NCBI GenBank assembly: GCA_033675545.1
Contig: JAWDGP010001105.1
Location: forward strand, 1,508,501-1,572,500
Direction of reading: 5' to 3'
Length of the DNA stretch: 64,000 nt
DNA from: Elysia crispata
Lineage: Eukaryota; Mollusca; Gastropoda; Plakobranchidae
Positions 24,520 to 35,442 of this stretch are shown here, one piece after another. Position 1 is the stretch's first letter. Every line of letters begins with the position of its first letter. The notes below the pieces were generated by a model. The model was not told the DNA's origin and searched no databases. It saw only the letters and a program-made list of their open reading frames with translations. The translations under genes were made by a program, and so were the position numbers.

Positions 24520-27500
24520 ATGAGAAGGTCGGCTGATAAGACTGTGTACTGAAATGTAGAAAGTGTTGATTGCCAATTATATATATATAAATATATATAT
24601 ATAAATAAAACGGATGGAAGTAAAAGAGCATAAGAGAATACTCTCCTTTAGAAAAAATATTCACCCAAAGCTTTGTGTCCTGGAATGATGAAGACTACAG
24701 TTTTCTAATTTTTACCATCGTTGTTACAGAGAACATCAGCCCGACACGCTACATCTGGTCATGGCAGAAGGTACTGGCGGTGTTGAATCATTGTGGATAA
24801 ACTCTGAGCCTCCACGGGTCACCCCAAGTGTAAAAATGGACGAGTTAGCCTTCATAAAAAGTCTTGTAGATGCTACATTTTCCCCTCCTTCAACAGATGT
24901 TGAAACTGATAAAGCAATCAAAGACACTAGTTTTACAACAGTTACAACAGTTGCAAGTTCTGAATTGGGTGAGGCAGCAACTATCAACAAAACAGATAAT
25001 TTAAATGCGCCAGACGAGTCCAACTATAACCACGCGATTGGCGAGCTGTTGAGAGATCTGTCAGCTCGACTCGACCGCCACCACCGTGATCAGCAGAGGA
25101 AGCAACAGCAGATTAGCGAAGTAAATAATGAAGGTTTTCATCCAGACCATCTTAGTCCTATGGCCGCACCTGGAATCTCCGGGAGAGGGGGAAACCTCAC
25201 AAGTCTTGTACTTAACGAGCTGGACAAGCTGATCTGGCTGTCTAGGCCAGGTACGGAGGAAAAATTTAAGCCCGTATTTTCCGATCCAGTTCAGGAGACA
25301 GCGGTCTGGGATACGGCGCCAATGATGGACGCGTCTGAGTCTCCATCCTCTTCAATAGCTAGTTTTGACAAAGCAGTAACGTTGGAATCAATCCGTGCCA
25401 AGCAAATCTCTAATGCTGCAGCGATTTCAACGAAAAGCCCAGCAATAAAGATGGGTAAAAAAACCTCGTCGGAAATCGTAAACATCGACATAAAAAATCT
25501 AACCTTAGATGGAGAGCAAGCGAACAAGACTGTTGAGGAAGGTATACCAACTACATTAGCAAACTTAGAGAAAGTTGGCGAGTGGGAATGGTTGAGAACA
25601 TTTTTTAATGGTTCTGACTTTAAAACAAGCTTAGACTGGGATGGGCTTTTGGCTGGTCTAGCTGAAATCATGCAAGCGACAGATGTGTCGGATGATTTGC
25701 GATCTCTAAGCGACAGAGGATCAAAACTTGTTGAAAACAAAAGATGGGTAATGAGAAAGAGCAGCACAGAAAGCGATGGTGACTCTATCATGGATCAGGG
25801 GAGTAAGTGGGAGGATAGCAGTGAAGAAAACAAAGAAATCCAGTGGGTCGCGAAAAATGATACAAAAAGCAGTAACAAGAATCTTACTCTTCATAGTGAA
25901 AATATGAATGATATAACTGATGAGTCCATGGAAAGAAACGTCTCGAAAGAGTCAATCTCTGGCAATAATTTCATTGACAGTGCAGGCGACAGAGATTCTT
26001 ATGATGCTGATGAAGACATTGACAACGTTGACGAAGATAATGATACCGAAGATGATGATGATGATGACGGGGAGGAAGAGAATGACAGCAATGAAGACAA
26101 GGATTCTTCAACTGCAGCAAATGTAAATTATCAAAGGACAATTCCTAAAGGTTGGGGGGATGATATGGCGTTTTACAGAATGGCAAGTGGAGAGAAATTC
26201 ACAAACGAGGAGAACATCGACCAATTTTTGGCTGAGCTTATACTTCACGACTCTTCTAACCTCCAGATAGAAGATCCCACCTCTTACAAACACAACCATA
26301 TTGGACGCGAACATGTTTCTGAATTGTTTAAAAAAAATTTGGAAAGTATTTTAGGACAAAGCCTCATAATGGCAAGAGACATCACTAGTCATGTTCAAAG
26401 CCCAGAAGTATGGCGAAGAAAACGTCGCAGCATTCGGCTTCCAAATATTGGTGACAGAAACCTTGCGAAAAAGAACACAATTTTTGAAAGGCCGGACTTG
26501 AAAAGGCAAAAGCGTCAGACATTTTTTGGAGGCCCAGACCTCAACCCGATCTTGAGACCACATGACCGGAACCAGGTTTTAGACATATCGACACCTAGCA
26601 AGAGTTTCCATTCCCAGCATGCGATTAACGTCGTCCGCCACCAAGATCACTTGCTGCCGAAAACTCCAGTTGATGATAAAACTAGCAATGCTGACTTATT
26701 CAACACATTAATGTCTTCCATTCTCGACCCACCAGTAAAAAATACAGGTGTCTCCAATAGCCAATCTAACGTTGCTGGAGGCAAAGCTTCTCCTATTTCT
26801 CCACCTGAAGCACAGGTATCAAACACTTTGTCGACAGATACACTAAACTTGCAAAGCAACCCTTACTCTGGAATACATAGACAACATGGCCATCAAGTGT
26901 CAGAGATAACGCATATTTCAAACACACTTCTTGCTCCTGCGGGTTATGAAGCGAGCCAGTCACTAAACCAAATCCTCGAATCCGGTTTACCATTTTCGAA
27001 CACAAACTATAATAAGCCTTTCTCAAACGCGCAGGCCAGTAACTCAGCCTCTCCGCAACAAACTAAGTCACCGTTTGGAGAACAAAACTCAGTGCATCCC
27101 TCAAAGCCAAAAACTCATTTTTCACAACAAATGTATAACAATATTCCTCAGCAGTATTCCAACACTTTTCAAAACCCACAAATAAGCCAAACTCCTGACC
27201 ATAGTATCAATAAAAATAATATCCATCACAATATGAATAGTTTTTCGTATAATAACTATAATAACAGAGCCTCACCTCCCTATCAAGGCTTCAACGCCTA
27301 CATGCAAACCCCGTACAGAAACAACCCTACTCAGCGGTGGCAGAGTCACTATCCTATAGGGGGATATGGCCACTACCTGAACCACCTGGGTATTCATTTT
27401 CCTGATGTAGGTTTTATTGGGGGACCCAGCGTTCTGGGAAATCCCGCAGAGCCAGGGGAGATGCCCTCTTTCGACCCTGAGGAAATCCTAGCGAACATTT

Positions 27501-27991
27501 TCAAACAATACTGGCAGCGAGTGAACAGAATGTACAACCCTCCTGGTCCACCCACGACCACAACAATTGAGCCAGGTGAATATGAAGGTGAGATAACTAC
27601 CAAACAACCTACCACCACCACAACAACAGCAAGAACAACAACAACAACAAAAACAACAACGACAAAACCAATGACAACACCGCCACAATCGCCACAATCA
27701 ACAAGAAAACCACCAACAACCTCAACAACGGGAGAAACATCTCCGCTGACAATTGATATTGCGAAGGTGCTTTTACCAGGCACGACAGCATCCCCATTAA
27801 CCAGAGCTACATACACATCCAGTAACTCTCAAACATCAAGTCTTCCAGGGGCAATAATGATCACGAACTCTGCTTCACTCACCACCCAACAGGACGCCAT
27901 GTTCTCAGCGCCAGCACCAGCAACAACTACCACATTCAGCCCCACAGAACTACAACCTAACAGAATTCCTGCAACCCCTGTCCGCAACTAA
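17379..27991 (+). CDS. Large predicted secreted, cysteine-free acidic protein, unrecognised
   Basis: Four exons: 17379-18035, 21724-22905, 23952-24061 and 24730-27991 (TAA), giving about 1,736 aa. Phases agree at all junctions; the exon 2 end is least sure (probable GC donor). I do not recognise the family. Residues 1-25 form a signal peptide with hydrophobic core VTVAALLVFSV. Residues 170-219 are Leu/Glu-rich and helix-prone. Exon 2 is rich in Glu/Asp/Ser. In exon 4 come an Asp/Glu tract (about 1075-1107), two proprotein-convertase sites, RRKRR (1212-1216) and KRQKR (1241-1245), an Asn/Gln/Tyr-rich tract (about 1403-1517) and a Thr/Pro mucin-like tract (about 1587-1655). N-glycosylation sequons are present (NST, NLT, NKT, NGS). 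I count no cysteine anywhere. It could be a matrix, capsule or mucus protein, or a peptide precursor; function is not assigned. AATAAA follows 115 nt past the stop. Confidence 0.72.
18165..18334. repeat. 34-bp tandem repeat carrying TAGAGT...ACTCTA inverted repeats
   Basis: Units begin AGAGTCAC at 18165, 18199, 18233 and 18267 (period exactly 34), with a decayed fifth from about 18301. Each intact unit contains an inverted pair TAGAGT / ACTCTA (varying by one base between units) around a 3-nt centre, then CATAG and a CGGACACTATT-like segment. It lies in intron 1 of the secreted-protein gene, 130 bp past the donor. Confidence 0.85.
19791..19812. repeat. 22-bp perfect palindrome
   Basis: Two 11-bp arms meet without a spacer; the left arm is GTAAACTTTCA. 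It lies in intron 1 of the secreted-protein gene. It may be a binding site for a dimeric factor or chance in AT-rich DNA. Confidence 0.6.
20335..20349. repeat. Isolated perfect TAGAGTG-A-CACTCTA palindrome
   Basis: A perfect inverted repeat with 7-nt arms around one A. It is the same motif as in the 34-bp tandem repeat 2 kb upstream and lies in the same intron. Confidence 0.7.
21005..21075. repeat. (GA)n microsatellite
   Basis: About 70 bp of GA in intron 1 of the secreted-protein gene, preceded by GATA-rich sequence. Confidence 0.97.
23592..23865. repeat. Degenerate ~34-bp minisatellite, about eight units
   Basis: The core ATTGCCCAAATTACCCGCA or close variants recurs at about 23606, 23639, 23674, 23701, 23734, 23769, 23804 and 23844, separated by TTGTTAAGAG-like spacers and A or T runs. 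Spacing is 27-40 bp, mostly 33-35. It occupies intron 2 of the secreted-protein gene just before exon 3. Confidence 0.8.
24294..24469. mobile_element. MITE-like 176-bp near-perfect palindrome
   Basis: The left arm starts TAAATTTAGAGAAGTCCAGA and the right arm, reverse-complemented, starts TAAATTTAGAAAAGTCCAGA; the pairing extends about 80 bp inward to an AT-rich loop near 24373-24395. There is no coding capacity. A (TA)n/(GA)n array abuts the right end. The whole element lies in intron 3 of the secreted-protein gene. A foldback MITE inserted at TA is the simplest reading. Confidence 0.75.
24469..24519. repeat. (TA)n-(GA)n microsatellite
   Basis: About 25 bp of TA runs into about 25 bp of GA, directly after the foldback element. 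Confidence 0.95.
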
Positions 27992-28106
27992 TACATTCCC
28001 CAGGTGTTTTTTACGCTTCGCAACAAAAGTGTTTCAAAACAAGAGCTGGCCGAACTCAGAAGCCATCGACATACTTGAAGTATAACTGGTATCTTACCTT
28101 TATCTA

Positions 28107-28112
28107 AATAAA
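28107..28112 (+). terminator. Polyadenylation signal of the secreted-protein gene
   Basis: Canonical AATAAA 115 nt past the TAA stop, followed by TTTACTTTTATATCC-type T-rich sequence. It supports 27991 as the true gene end. Confidence 0.65.
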
Positions 28113-28911
28113 ATAATCTTTACTTTTATATCCATTTTACTGACATTGGAGAGTATAATAATAATGCAAGGATTTTAGACTTAAATAGACCTCAAGTGAG
28201 AATGACAGTACCACAGTAATAAATTATCGTTAATTATAAAATACACGCATGCGAACAAGGTAATAATATAGCTGCCCAGAGTTTACTTTCTACTTTAGGA
28301 ATTACATCATAGATTTGTCCGAAAGTTTCAATAAAATAAGCTTTTGGAACCGGTTTGTCGATTAATTTCTTTAAAAAGACAAGAATGGTCTAATAATAAT
28401 TATGTACGATATAAAACTTATGTTATTGTTTAGTCAAGAAAATGGGCTTTTTTTTAAATTTCAAATTAATGAATTTATAGAACTCAACTTTTTTTTTTCC
28501 ATATTTACTTATTGGAGCTCAAAACATTGACAAAATCGAGGATATCAAGATGCTGTGAATACTTATTTGACGAAATTTAACAAATTGACTTGATTTCTTA
28601 TCATAATGCAAACCTTATCTACTGATTTATTAGCAGCATAAAATCGGCTGTAAAGAATTACCGTAAATATAATTATCTATATGTCGGCCTACCTGTTTGT
28701 CTGCCTGCCTGCTCTCTCCCTCCAACTACGCTCCCCCCCCCACCACCACCACATGCTCTCTCGAGTGATTGCAGCTATATTCGCTACTTATTACTTATTG
28801 ATCTAGTGCAGCTTGCTGTTAATGCTCTTTTAAAACTCAACATTAAAGTTTGATTAAATTCTCCACGCGCCAAGCGTGAAAGATATACATGTATTTTTTT
28901 TTGTGTGTGTG

Positions 28912-28925
28912 TATCTATCTATCTA

Positions 28926-28962
<37 letters not shown>
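28912..28962. repeat. (TCTA)n/(TA)n microsatellite
   Basis: A few TCTA units lead into about 34 bp of alternating TA. Confidence 0.95.
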
Positions 28963-28964
<2 letters not shown>

Positions 28965-29259
28965 CCATCTGAACATTCGTTATTTCATTGCTCCTAACCG
29001 CTAGTGACTTCTGCTGTCAATCACTGCCAGCTCTGACAATTCCGTGATGTTAATTTTTTTTTTTCAATATTAGATGAACAAGCTGCATTGGTACAACACA
29101 TTAATACCGCCAATCTTGTTTTAATATTTTTCAAATTTCTTATACCTTTTCATACCTATAACTCTGTGCTATAAAATACACGTAACTAGATACAATATAA
29201 AAGGATATGATATATAATAACAATTGTTTTGAATACATTTGATGCCTAATGTACTTTTA

Positions 29260-29260
<1 letters not shown>

Positions 29261-29337
<77 letters not shown>
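29261..29337. repeat. (TAA)n microsatellite
   Basis: About 25 uninterrupted AAT/TAA triplets. Confidence 0.97.
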
Positions 29338-29339
<2 letters not shown>

Positions 29340-29641
29340 GGCTTAAATTGTCCAACTTGTTTATTCTTATCGACTGTTACGTAAATGTGTTTCTCAAACA
29401 TAATTATTGTTTTTTAACACTCTTGCATGGTTGCATGATAAAACACAATGAAAATTTCACACTTTCTTTCAGAAGTAATGGCAATTAAGACCCTCGGCCT
29501 ACGTCTTTTTGTTTTAATCTACCGAGTTCTTTTTTTCCTGTTTGTAGATACGTTTGAACCCATCATGCATCATTAGATAAATGTCATTTTTATTAATTGT
29601 ATTATTCTGAAGATGAAAGAAAAAAAGAGACGAAGAGATTG

Positions 29642-29646
<5 letters not shown>

Positions 29647-29737
<91 letters not shown>
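29647..29737. repeat. (GA)n microsatellite
   Basis: About 90 bp of GA. The minus-strand open frame through it is a repeat artefact. Confidence 0.97.
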
Positions 29738-29739
<2 letters not shown>

Positions 29740-29993
29740 CGTGTGTAAAAGAATATAAAAAGAAAGAATTTAAAGGTTCTCACAGACGGCCAATGAAAAA
29801 AAAAGTTGATCATAAAAAAATTGAAATGCTTGGGTGAAAAATAAAAGACATTGACAAACACAAAGGGAGTCAAACTGATATACACATTAAGAAATGAATT
29901 ATTCAATGAAACATGATCTAGTGAAAATCGGTGAAAGCATATTACCACATTGATATACAAAATTATCTGGCATACAAAAATTGTCAAAGTGAT

Positions 29994-30021
29994 ACAAAAA
30001 AAAAAAAAAAAAAAAAAAAAA
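29994..30021. repeat. poly(A) tract
   Basis: About 26 A residues; no adjacent retroelement body recognised. Confidence 0.9.
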
Positions 30022-30809
30022 GATTCGCAATATCAGTAAGAAGTTTAATTGAAAACATATAAAAAATGTCACTACAATTTATTAGTGGAGGTGCAATAAC
30101 AAAGACTTGACACACAATAGCTCAGTGCAAAACTCATAATAATGATTTTAATTAAATTTGAAATTAAAATTCTAATACCTCATATTAAGCATCAACAATA
30201 TTTATTTAAATACATATATAGTCCTGATGACAAACAAAAATTACGATTGGAGCTTTATGGAGCATTCAAATGCATTATTAATTAAACGGTATTTTGCGAA
30301 TTTTTAAATTTAAATTATTTTCAGGTTTTAGTATAAAAGATGATAGCATATGAATTATACATAATAGATGAAAATCCTCCTTTTGACGAATGATATTCAG
30401 TTAAAAAAAAAAAGGAAAGGTGATTGTCTTTCCTTCCACTTGTGTCTGTCCGCCTGGTCGCATATTAGATAAAAAATTATTTGCATAATGTTAAATCCAC
30501 TAAAGTACTTGTTCACTATTGTCTTATTTAGATCCATTGAATACAATTACAAGAACAGTTTATCTAAAAGATACTGCTTTTGCTCTTTGCCTTTTTGCGG
30601 TAAAAAAAAAAAAAACCCAACAAACTGTGACAGTAATTATCTCAATCATTTGTTACCACCGGCAAGACTGAGTGTTTGTTGCTATAGTCTAGTTTCTTTG
30701 ACCAATGTTTTGATTCTTGCACAAAACTTAACTTGAGTTTGTTTTGGTCTTTTCCTATTGCGTCCATACTGTTTATGAAATACTTTCTCTGAACAACCAT
30801 GCGCAGCCA

Positions 30810-33800
30810 TCAAGCGGAAACAGGTCCTGGAATTCTTTTCCTTGCCTCTGTCACAGACTGTATGCTATAGCTATGGTTATTGTTGATCATAGGCAGTTTA
30901 GTCTGGGGATCTGGCTTTGCTGCTCTTTGCTTTGCCTTCATACTGCGCACGAACTGCTGATAGTAGTAGTTGCTGAAGAGAACAATCATAATAATGGCGT
31001 AGGCAGAGGCAAGGCCGCTCAGAAACTTGTTGAAGTCGCAAAACAGTGTGACGTACAGGGAGTGAATGAGGACAACCACAAACTGAATCTGAAAACAAAA
31101 ATAACTGATCATGCAAATTAGAGCTCTTTTGTGTTATCTTAGAGCACTAATACACATGGTAACATATTTAAATACCTCTAAATGGTCGAGTATTTTTCAA
31201 GGATTGCGGGATGTAGAAATCAAAACAGTTTATCACGCACTCTTTACAGATTGTTATAAGAGAAAGATACCATAAGAAAAAAGAAAATACAGATTTATTC
31301 CAGGACAGACACAGAAAAGAGGCTGGTGGTCCTAAATCAAGCCAGTCCAATTCGTTGAAACTTATTGGAAACTCAGAATTTTTTGGATACTATATCTCAC
31401 CAAGGACAGGGGAGGTTGAAGGGAAGGGGGTTGATAAATTTCCTTAAGTAGTCATCTAGGTAACATTCATATAAAAGACTGAGTTTCACTCTACCTTGTT
31501 GGCTCCCCAACCACCCAGTCACAGAGCAGTGACCTTAGACTGGCAGTGTCTGTTTGCTGCGCTATAAGAACTTCTATAGAGCCTTGAAATGGGATTTTTT
31601 TTTAACCTTAAAAAAATTGATTTCTAATGTCTTTGGTATTTTGTTTAGTTTTGCTATATTCGATGCTACATCTTACAGGTAACTTGTAAAAATGACTATA
31701 AAATGTTTCATATCATCTTGCACTAATTCTTTCCATGGAGAGTTGTGATGTCACCTTTTACTGGACGATACTTTTTTTGTATTTTTTTTTTACACTGGTT
31801 AGTTGTACCATTTTCTTTGATAAGCTTTACAAAGGAAGTTTGTTTGGTCGTCCATTGAAAGTTCAAGTCACCTGATACTGCAAGTTTGTTTGTGCTGGAA
31901 AAATGTTGATATCAATTCCACTTGAGAGTTAAATTTATGAAATGTTAGATGTTGTCATGCATCAAGAGTTTGGCGTGCTCAATAAGCTTTGATCTGCTTT
32001 GTGAGCTATACAAGTTTTTACATCAAACACTAGGGGTGGGGAGAGGGGGGTGGAAGGATGGCTGAGTGCCATGGCAGGTTTGATTTCTCTAAACACTAGA
32101 CGAGATACACTAAACAATCTATCAATAGTTTAAACAACAGTGTAGATAACTGACCACTTGGATTCTGGTGACGTATCTCTTCCACCATAGAAACGGTTGC
32201 ACGCGAGGCCCAAGAGCTGACAGACCGTAGTAGGAGTACATGATCACGTGGACAAAGCTGTTCAGCAGAGCGTGGAAAAACGCTGCAACAAAGTGGAAAA
32301 CTCGCTTGTTGAGACTGTACAGGAATCGGATGAAATGTGTGACAAGTCTGTCGCTCTATCATTCCCAGCATTATGTAAATAAATCTGGCAAACTGTGGTC
32401 AGAACAGGCCTATTAAGCATACTTTCCCCAGTCTTTCCAGCTTATCAGCTATGCCGTGGTCAGACAGAGCAGTACCAGGATTTAGAGTAGTTTATCAACT
32501 TCACCATAGTTGCACCAGCAATGCAGCCCGCAATTGTTCTCTCTTGTTCCTGAAAAGACAATTCAATCCAGAGACGAGTCTTCACGTGCGCTCAATTTTA
32601 ATAATAGCTGAAATCTATTGCATTGCTAGGCCCACAGTTAGTAGAAAAATGCTCTATTCCCTCTTGAAATGTGTTGTGTTACGACTAAAGCATGGGATAC
32701 AGGTTGTTTGCTAAGCATCACTCACAGCATCCGCCAGGGACGAATCTGACACACAGCCACCAGTTGAACATCATCGTCCCGTGGTGGAACACATGCAGAA
32801 ACGTTAGTTGTTTGTTCTTCTTGCGCAAGATAAAAAACACCTGGCGAAGGAGTGCATGAAAGTGAGCAATACGAGCTCTCAGAGCAAGTTCAACAAAGCT
32901 GTTTTCACAAACTGCTCTCAAGAAAAGATTTTTTGAAAACGCTTCTCGTTAGTTTTTTTTTCAATGAGCATACTAGTGATTGTGTAGCAACCGACATTGA
33001 AGACTCAACTCATAATTATATTGATTCATAAATACTTGAACATAATGTTACAAACCAATTTGTGACAGTAAATATGGTTATGAAACTCTCGAGAAAGCCT
33101 GCAGATTTAAAAAATCAATGTTAAATGTAGGCATAGGAAATAATTATCTATTTCCCTAATCCATTAATTTTGAAATCTTTCCAAAATATTTGTGCACTTA
33201 AATAAGGGAACATTGAAGAAACTTTTCTCTTTGATATATGAATTTAGTTTTACTTGAATCTTTAAATCAATGGATTTGAGCACTATACCATTTAGATCTT
33301 ACCGTATCGAGAACTTCCACAAACTTGGAAATATAATACACCCAACACACGCTAGCCATCTAAGAAAAGAAAGAACAAAAAGCACAAGCAATTATTATTG
33401 TTGAGTAAGAGCACTTTCGTTTTGCAAATAGACATCGAGAGCAAAAATAAACATGATTTAAAAAAAAAGTCGTCTCAAAAGAACTCACAAGAATTTGCCG
33501 TGTGCACATACATGCTATCTGGTAAAGCTCTTACTGTAACTTACATTCTTGCTGATTGATCTTCAACAGATATTCTTTGAAAGTATTTTATGAACAAGAT
33601 TTCCGTCAGTATTATCATCAAAAAGTATTTTTCGCGCAAAAATCATCAGGTGCCTTACGAACCAAAATGATGGCAAGGGAAATGACGCAAAAGAGTGACG
33701 CAACTAATATTGATGTGTGTCTCAGATGGCTAAGATTTTACTTATTATTAGGCAATATGCACAAATCGGTTCTATTACAGCCCAAATTTTCACCCCTCTG

Positions 33801-35416
33801 CTGCTCTCGCAGTGTGTAGAACTACTCTTTGATTAGCCGTAGCTTAGTCTTGCAAAGAATATTAATATATCGAGATGGAAACATAGGTTATTTGGTTAGC
33901 TTAACGTCCTTTTTGGAACTTTTCGTTAAATTGCATCCAACACCACCCTACCAAAGATAATCCAGCTGAGGATCGAACCTGAGACCTCCTTATGGTTAGT
34001 CCAACGCCTGACTGACTGAGCGTTTCTTTTGAGTACGGACTACACGGATCTAATTAATCCCCTTTTTATACTGTGCATATTTCCCCACAATGTACTACCA
34101 TGTTTGACATTGAGCTTTACCCCTGATATGAATGATCAGCAAATTTTGTATAATTCTAATCTATAGCAATCCTTCAAAAGACTGACACATTCCTGCAAGA
34201 AAGTGTTATGCAAGCATAACGAACACGCACGGGCATTTTTTGCTTAATTGTGCATCCACAGTGTGATAATGAATCTTGAGGAAGGTCTTTTTAATAGGTT
34301 GAGGTTTTACAGAATAATTTGGCTTTTTGCTTAATTGTCATTATGTTTCGTTGCACATGATTTCATGAGAAACGCTCAACCAATACCAAATCCTGGTGTG
34401 TGACCTACCCTGAGCGCTAAGGGTGACCACGAGTAATCGACATCCTGACAACCCAGGCCGTAGCCTGCAAGGTAAGCGCTCATTGCAAACTGTGGACAAA
34501 ATTTTACACAAGGTAAGATTGGTCTAAAAATGTTGAAACATGTTTAAAACCAGCGGTTTCATTATTAAAAAACAAAACAAAACAAAAAGAACAATAATGA
34601 AAAAACAACTTTCCGTAAATAATTTTAATGTATGAAATGTAAAATTAATTTCTTTGCGAGACGTAAAAGTCAGGAACATAGATGTTAACCATCGGCTTCA
34701 GGTATAATTCAACGATACTATGGCTATTTTTTTTATAGATAAAGAGATGGAACTAGAAAAAAAGCCATGGACCGCTTAATCGAACTAACCTCATACGTCA
34801 TATATGAAGAAAGAGCGACAAGAAGAAAGTTGTAGGCAGTTAGCAAATGTCCAAGATGCACCGGTTTCCGGTTTTCCATGAACTTTGGCCCCGCCCAGAC
34901 GATAAAGAAGTAACCGGCTACGGCGACAATGGTGGCAACAGGGCTCTCGATTAGAGGCCAATCTTTGGTTCTTTGGTCTGAGGACGTTAGAGGGATTACA
35001 AATAGACAAGTACAGATACGAATGAGTATGAATTAGGTATTCCGACTCTCCGCGATATCTTTTGGTATATCCGTTACATCTTTAGCTGTTGTCAGGGAAT
35101 CATACTTATACCCATACTTCGGCATTCTCGCCGATCGATTCAATATCTGGTAGCGCCCAATCACTATAAGGTCATTATGTGGAGGTCTTTCCAGCTTATC
35201 AACTATGCTCACGTCAGGCAGGGGTAGCACCAGGATTTAAACTAGTTTTCCAACTTCACCATAGTTGCAACCACAACTAAAAACTTACAATTATAGAGTC
35301 TGCAATTGCGGTTCGAGAAAATAGATATAAGACAAAGTAAGCGTACCTGCGGCTTTCATGGTAGTTTCGTAAAACTCGACCAAGAAAAATGGCACAGTTG
35401 TATTGAGGGCTGCCAT
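30810..35416 (-). CDS. ELOVL4: Very-long-chain fatty acid elongase, ELOVL4-like, complete
   Basis: Seven coding exons in transcription order: 35416-35347, 34977-34790, 34489-34409, 33359-33303, 32840-32726, 32282-32155 and 31088-30810. They total 918 nt, 305 aa, with phases closing at every junction. Family marks: [10 protein letters not shown] near the N-terminus; [17 protein letters not shown] (125-141); the catalytic histidine box HVFHH (H148, H151, H152); [14 protein letters not shown] (178-191); and QVIQF at the exon 6/7 join. ELO-family enzymes are multi-pass ER membrane proteins that condense malonyl-CoA with a long-chain acyl-CoA, the rate-limiting step of elongation. The DWPL motif, [13 protein letters not shown] and the histidine-box context look most like ELOVL4, but subfamily needs a tree. 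The tail ends RIPGPVSA, with no dilysine ER-retrieval signal. Exon 1 probably carries about 26 nt of 5' UTR after a TTTTAG acceptor (35443), implying an upstream non-coding exon not located here. Confidence 0.93.
32431..32535. repeat. Dispersed repeat, copy 1 (ELOVL intron 5)
   Basis: About 100 bp, from GTCTTTCCAGCTTATCA through CACCAT/ACCAGGATTTA-like blocks to GCAATTG, is clearly similar to 35185-35308 in the same orientation. Shared blocks include CAACTTCACCATAGTTGCA. Neither copy overlaps an exon. Confidence 0.7.
33958..34025 (-). mobile_element. tRNA-like sequence, probably the head of a tRNA-derived SINE
   Basis: On the minus strand an A-box-like GCTCAGTCAGTCAGGCG (34021-34005) precedes a perfect B box GGTTCGATCC (33979-33970), with spacing close to that of a tRNA. 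The anticodon arm does not fold convincingly and the acceptor stem is missing, so a working tRNA is unlikely. It lies in ELOVL intron 3. Confidence 0.55.
35185..35308. repeat. Dispersed repeat, copy 2 (ELOVL intron 1)
   Basis: Partner of 32431-32535, 2.75 kb away, with several small insertions. It begins GTCTTTCCAGCTTATCAAC and ends TCTGCAATTG. It looks like an old interspersed element of unknown family. Confidence 0.7.
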
Positions 35417-35442
35417 ACTTGGGATAGTTCTTGGGGTTGAAT

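Larger units (their letters stand above)
28113..30809. other. Spacer between convergent genes
   Basis: No gene seen. It holds TCTA/TA, TAA, GA and poly(A) repeats (listed separately). A TTTATT at 30201-30206 is a possible minus-strand AATAAA for the elongase gene, about 600 nt past its stop. Confidence 0.55.

Noticed and set aside
25291-25791. Minus-strand 166-codon open frame inside the secreted-protein exon
   Set aside because: Shadow of the long plus-strand exon; hydrophobic composition arises from reading acidic codons in reverse.
27394-27816. Minus-strand Val-rich open frame
   Set aside because: Antisense of the Thr-rich ACA/ACC tract; GTT/TGT repeats read as Val or Cys.
30744-31121. 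Plus-strand 125-codon open frame
   Set aside because: Antisense to the last ELOVL exon; no domain of its own.
33958-34025. Functional tRNA gene
   Set aside because: A and B boxes are present but the acceptor stem and a proper anticodon stem are not, so I list it as a SINE-like remnant.
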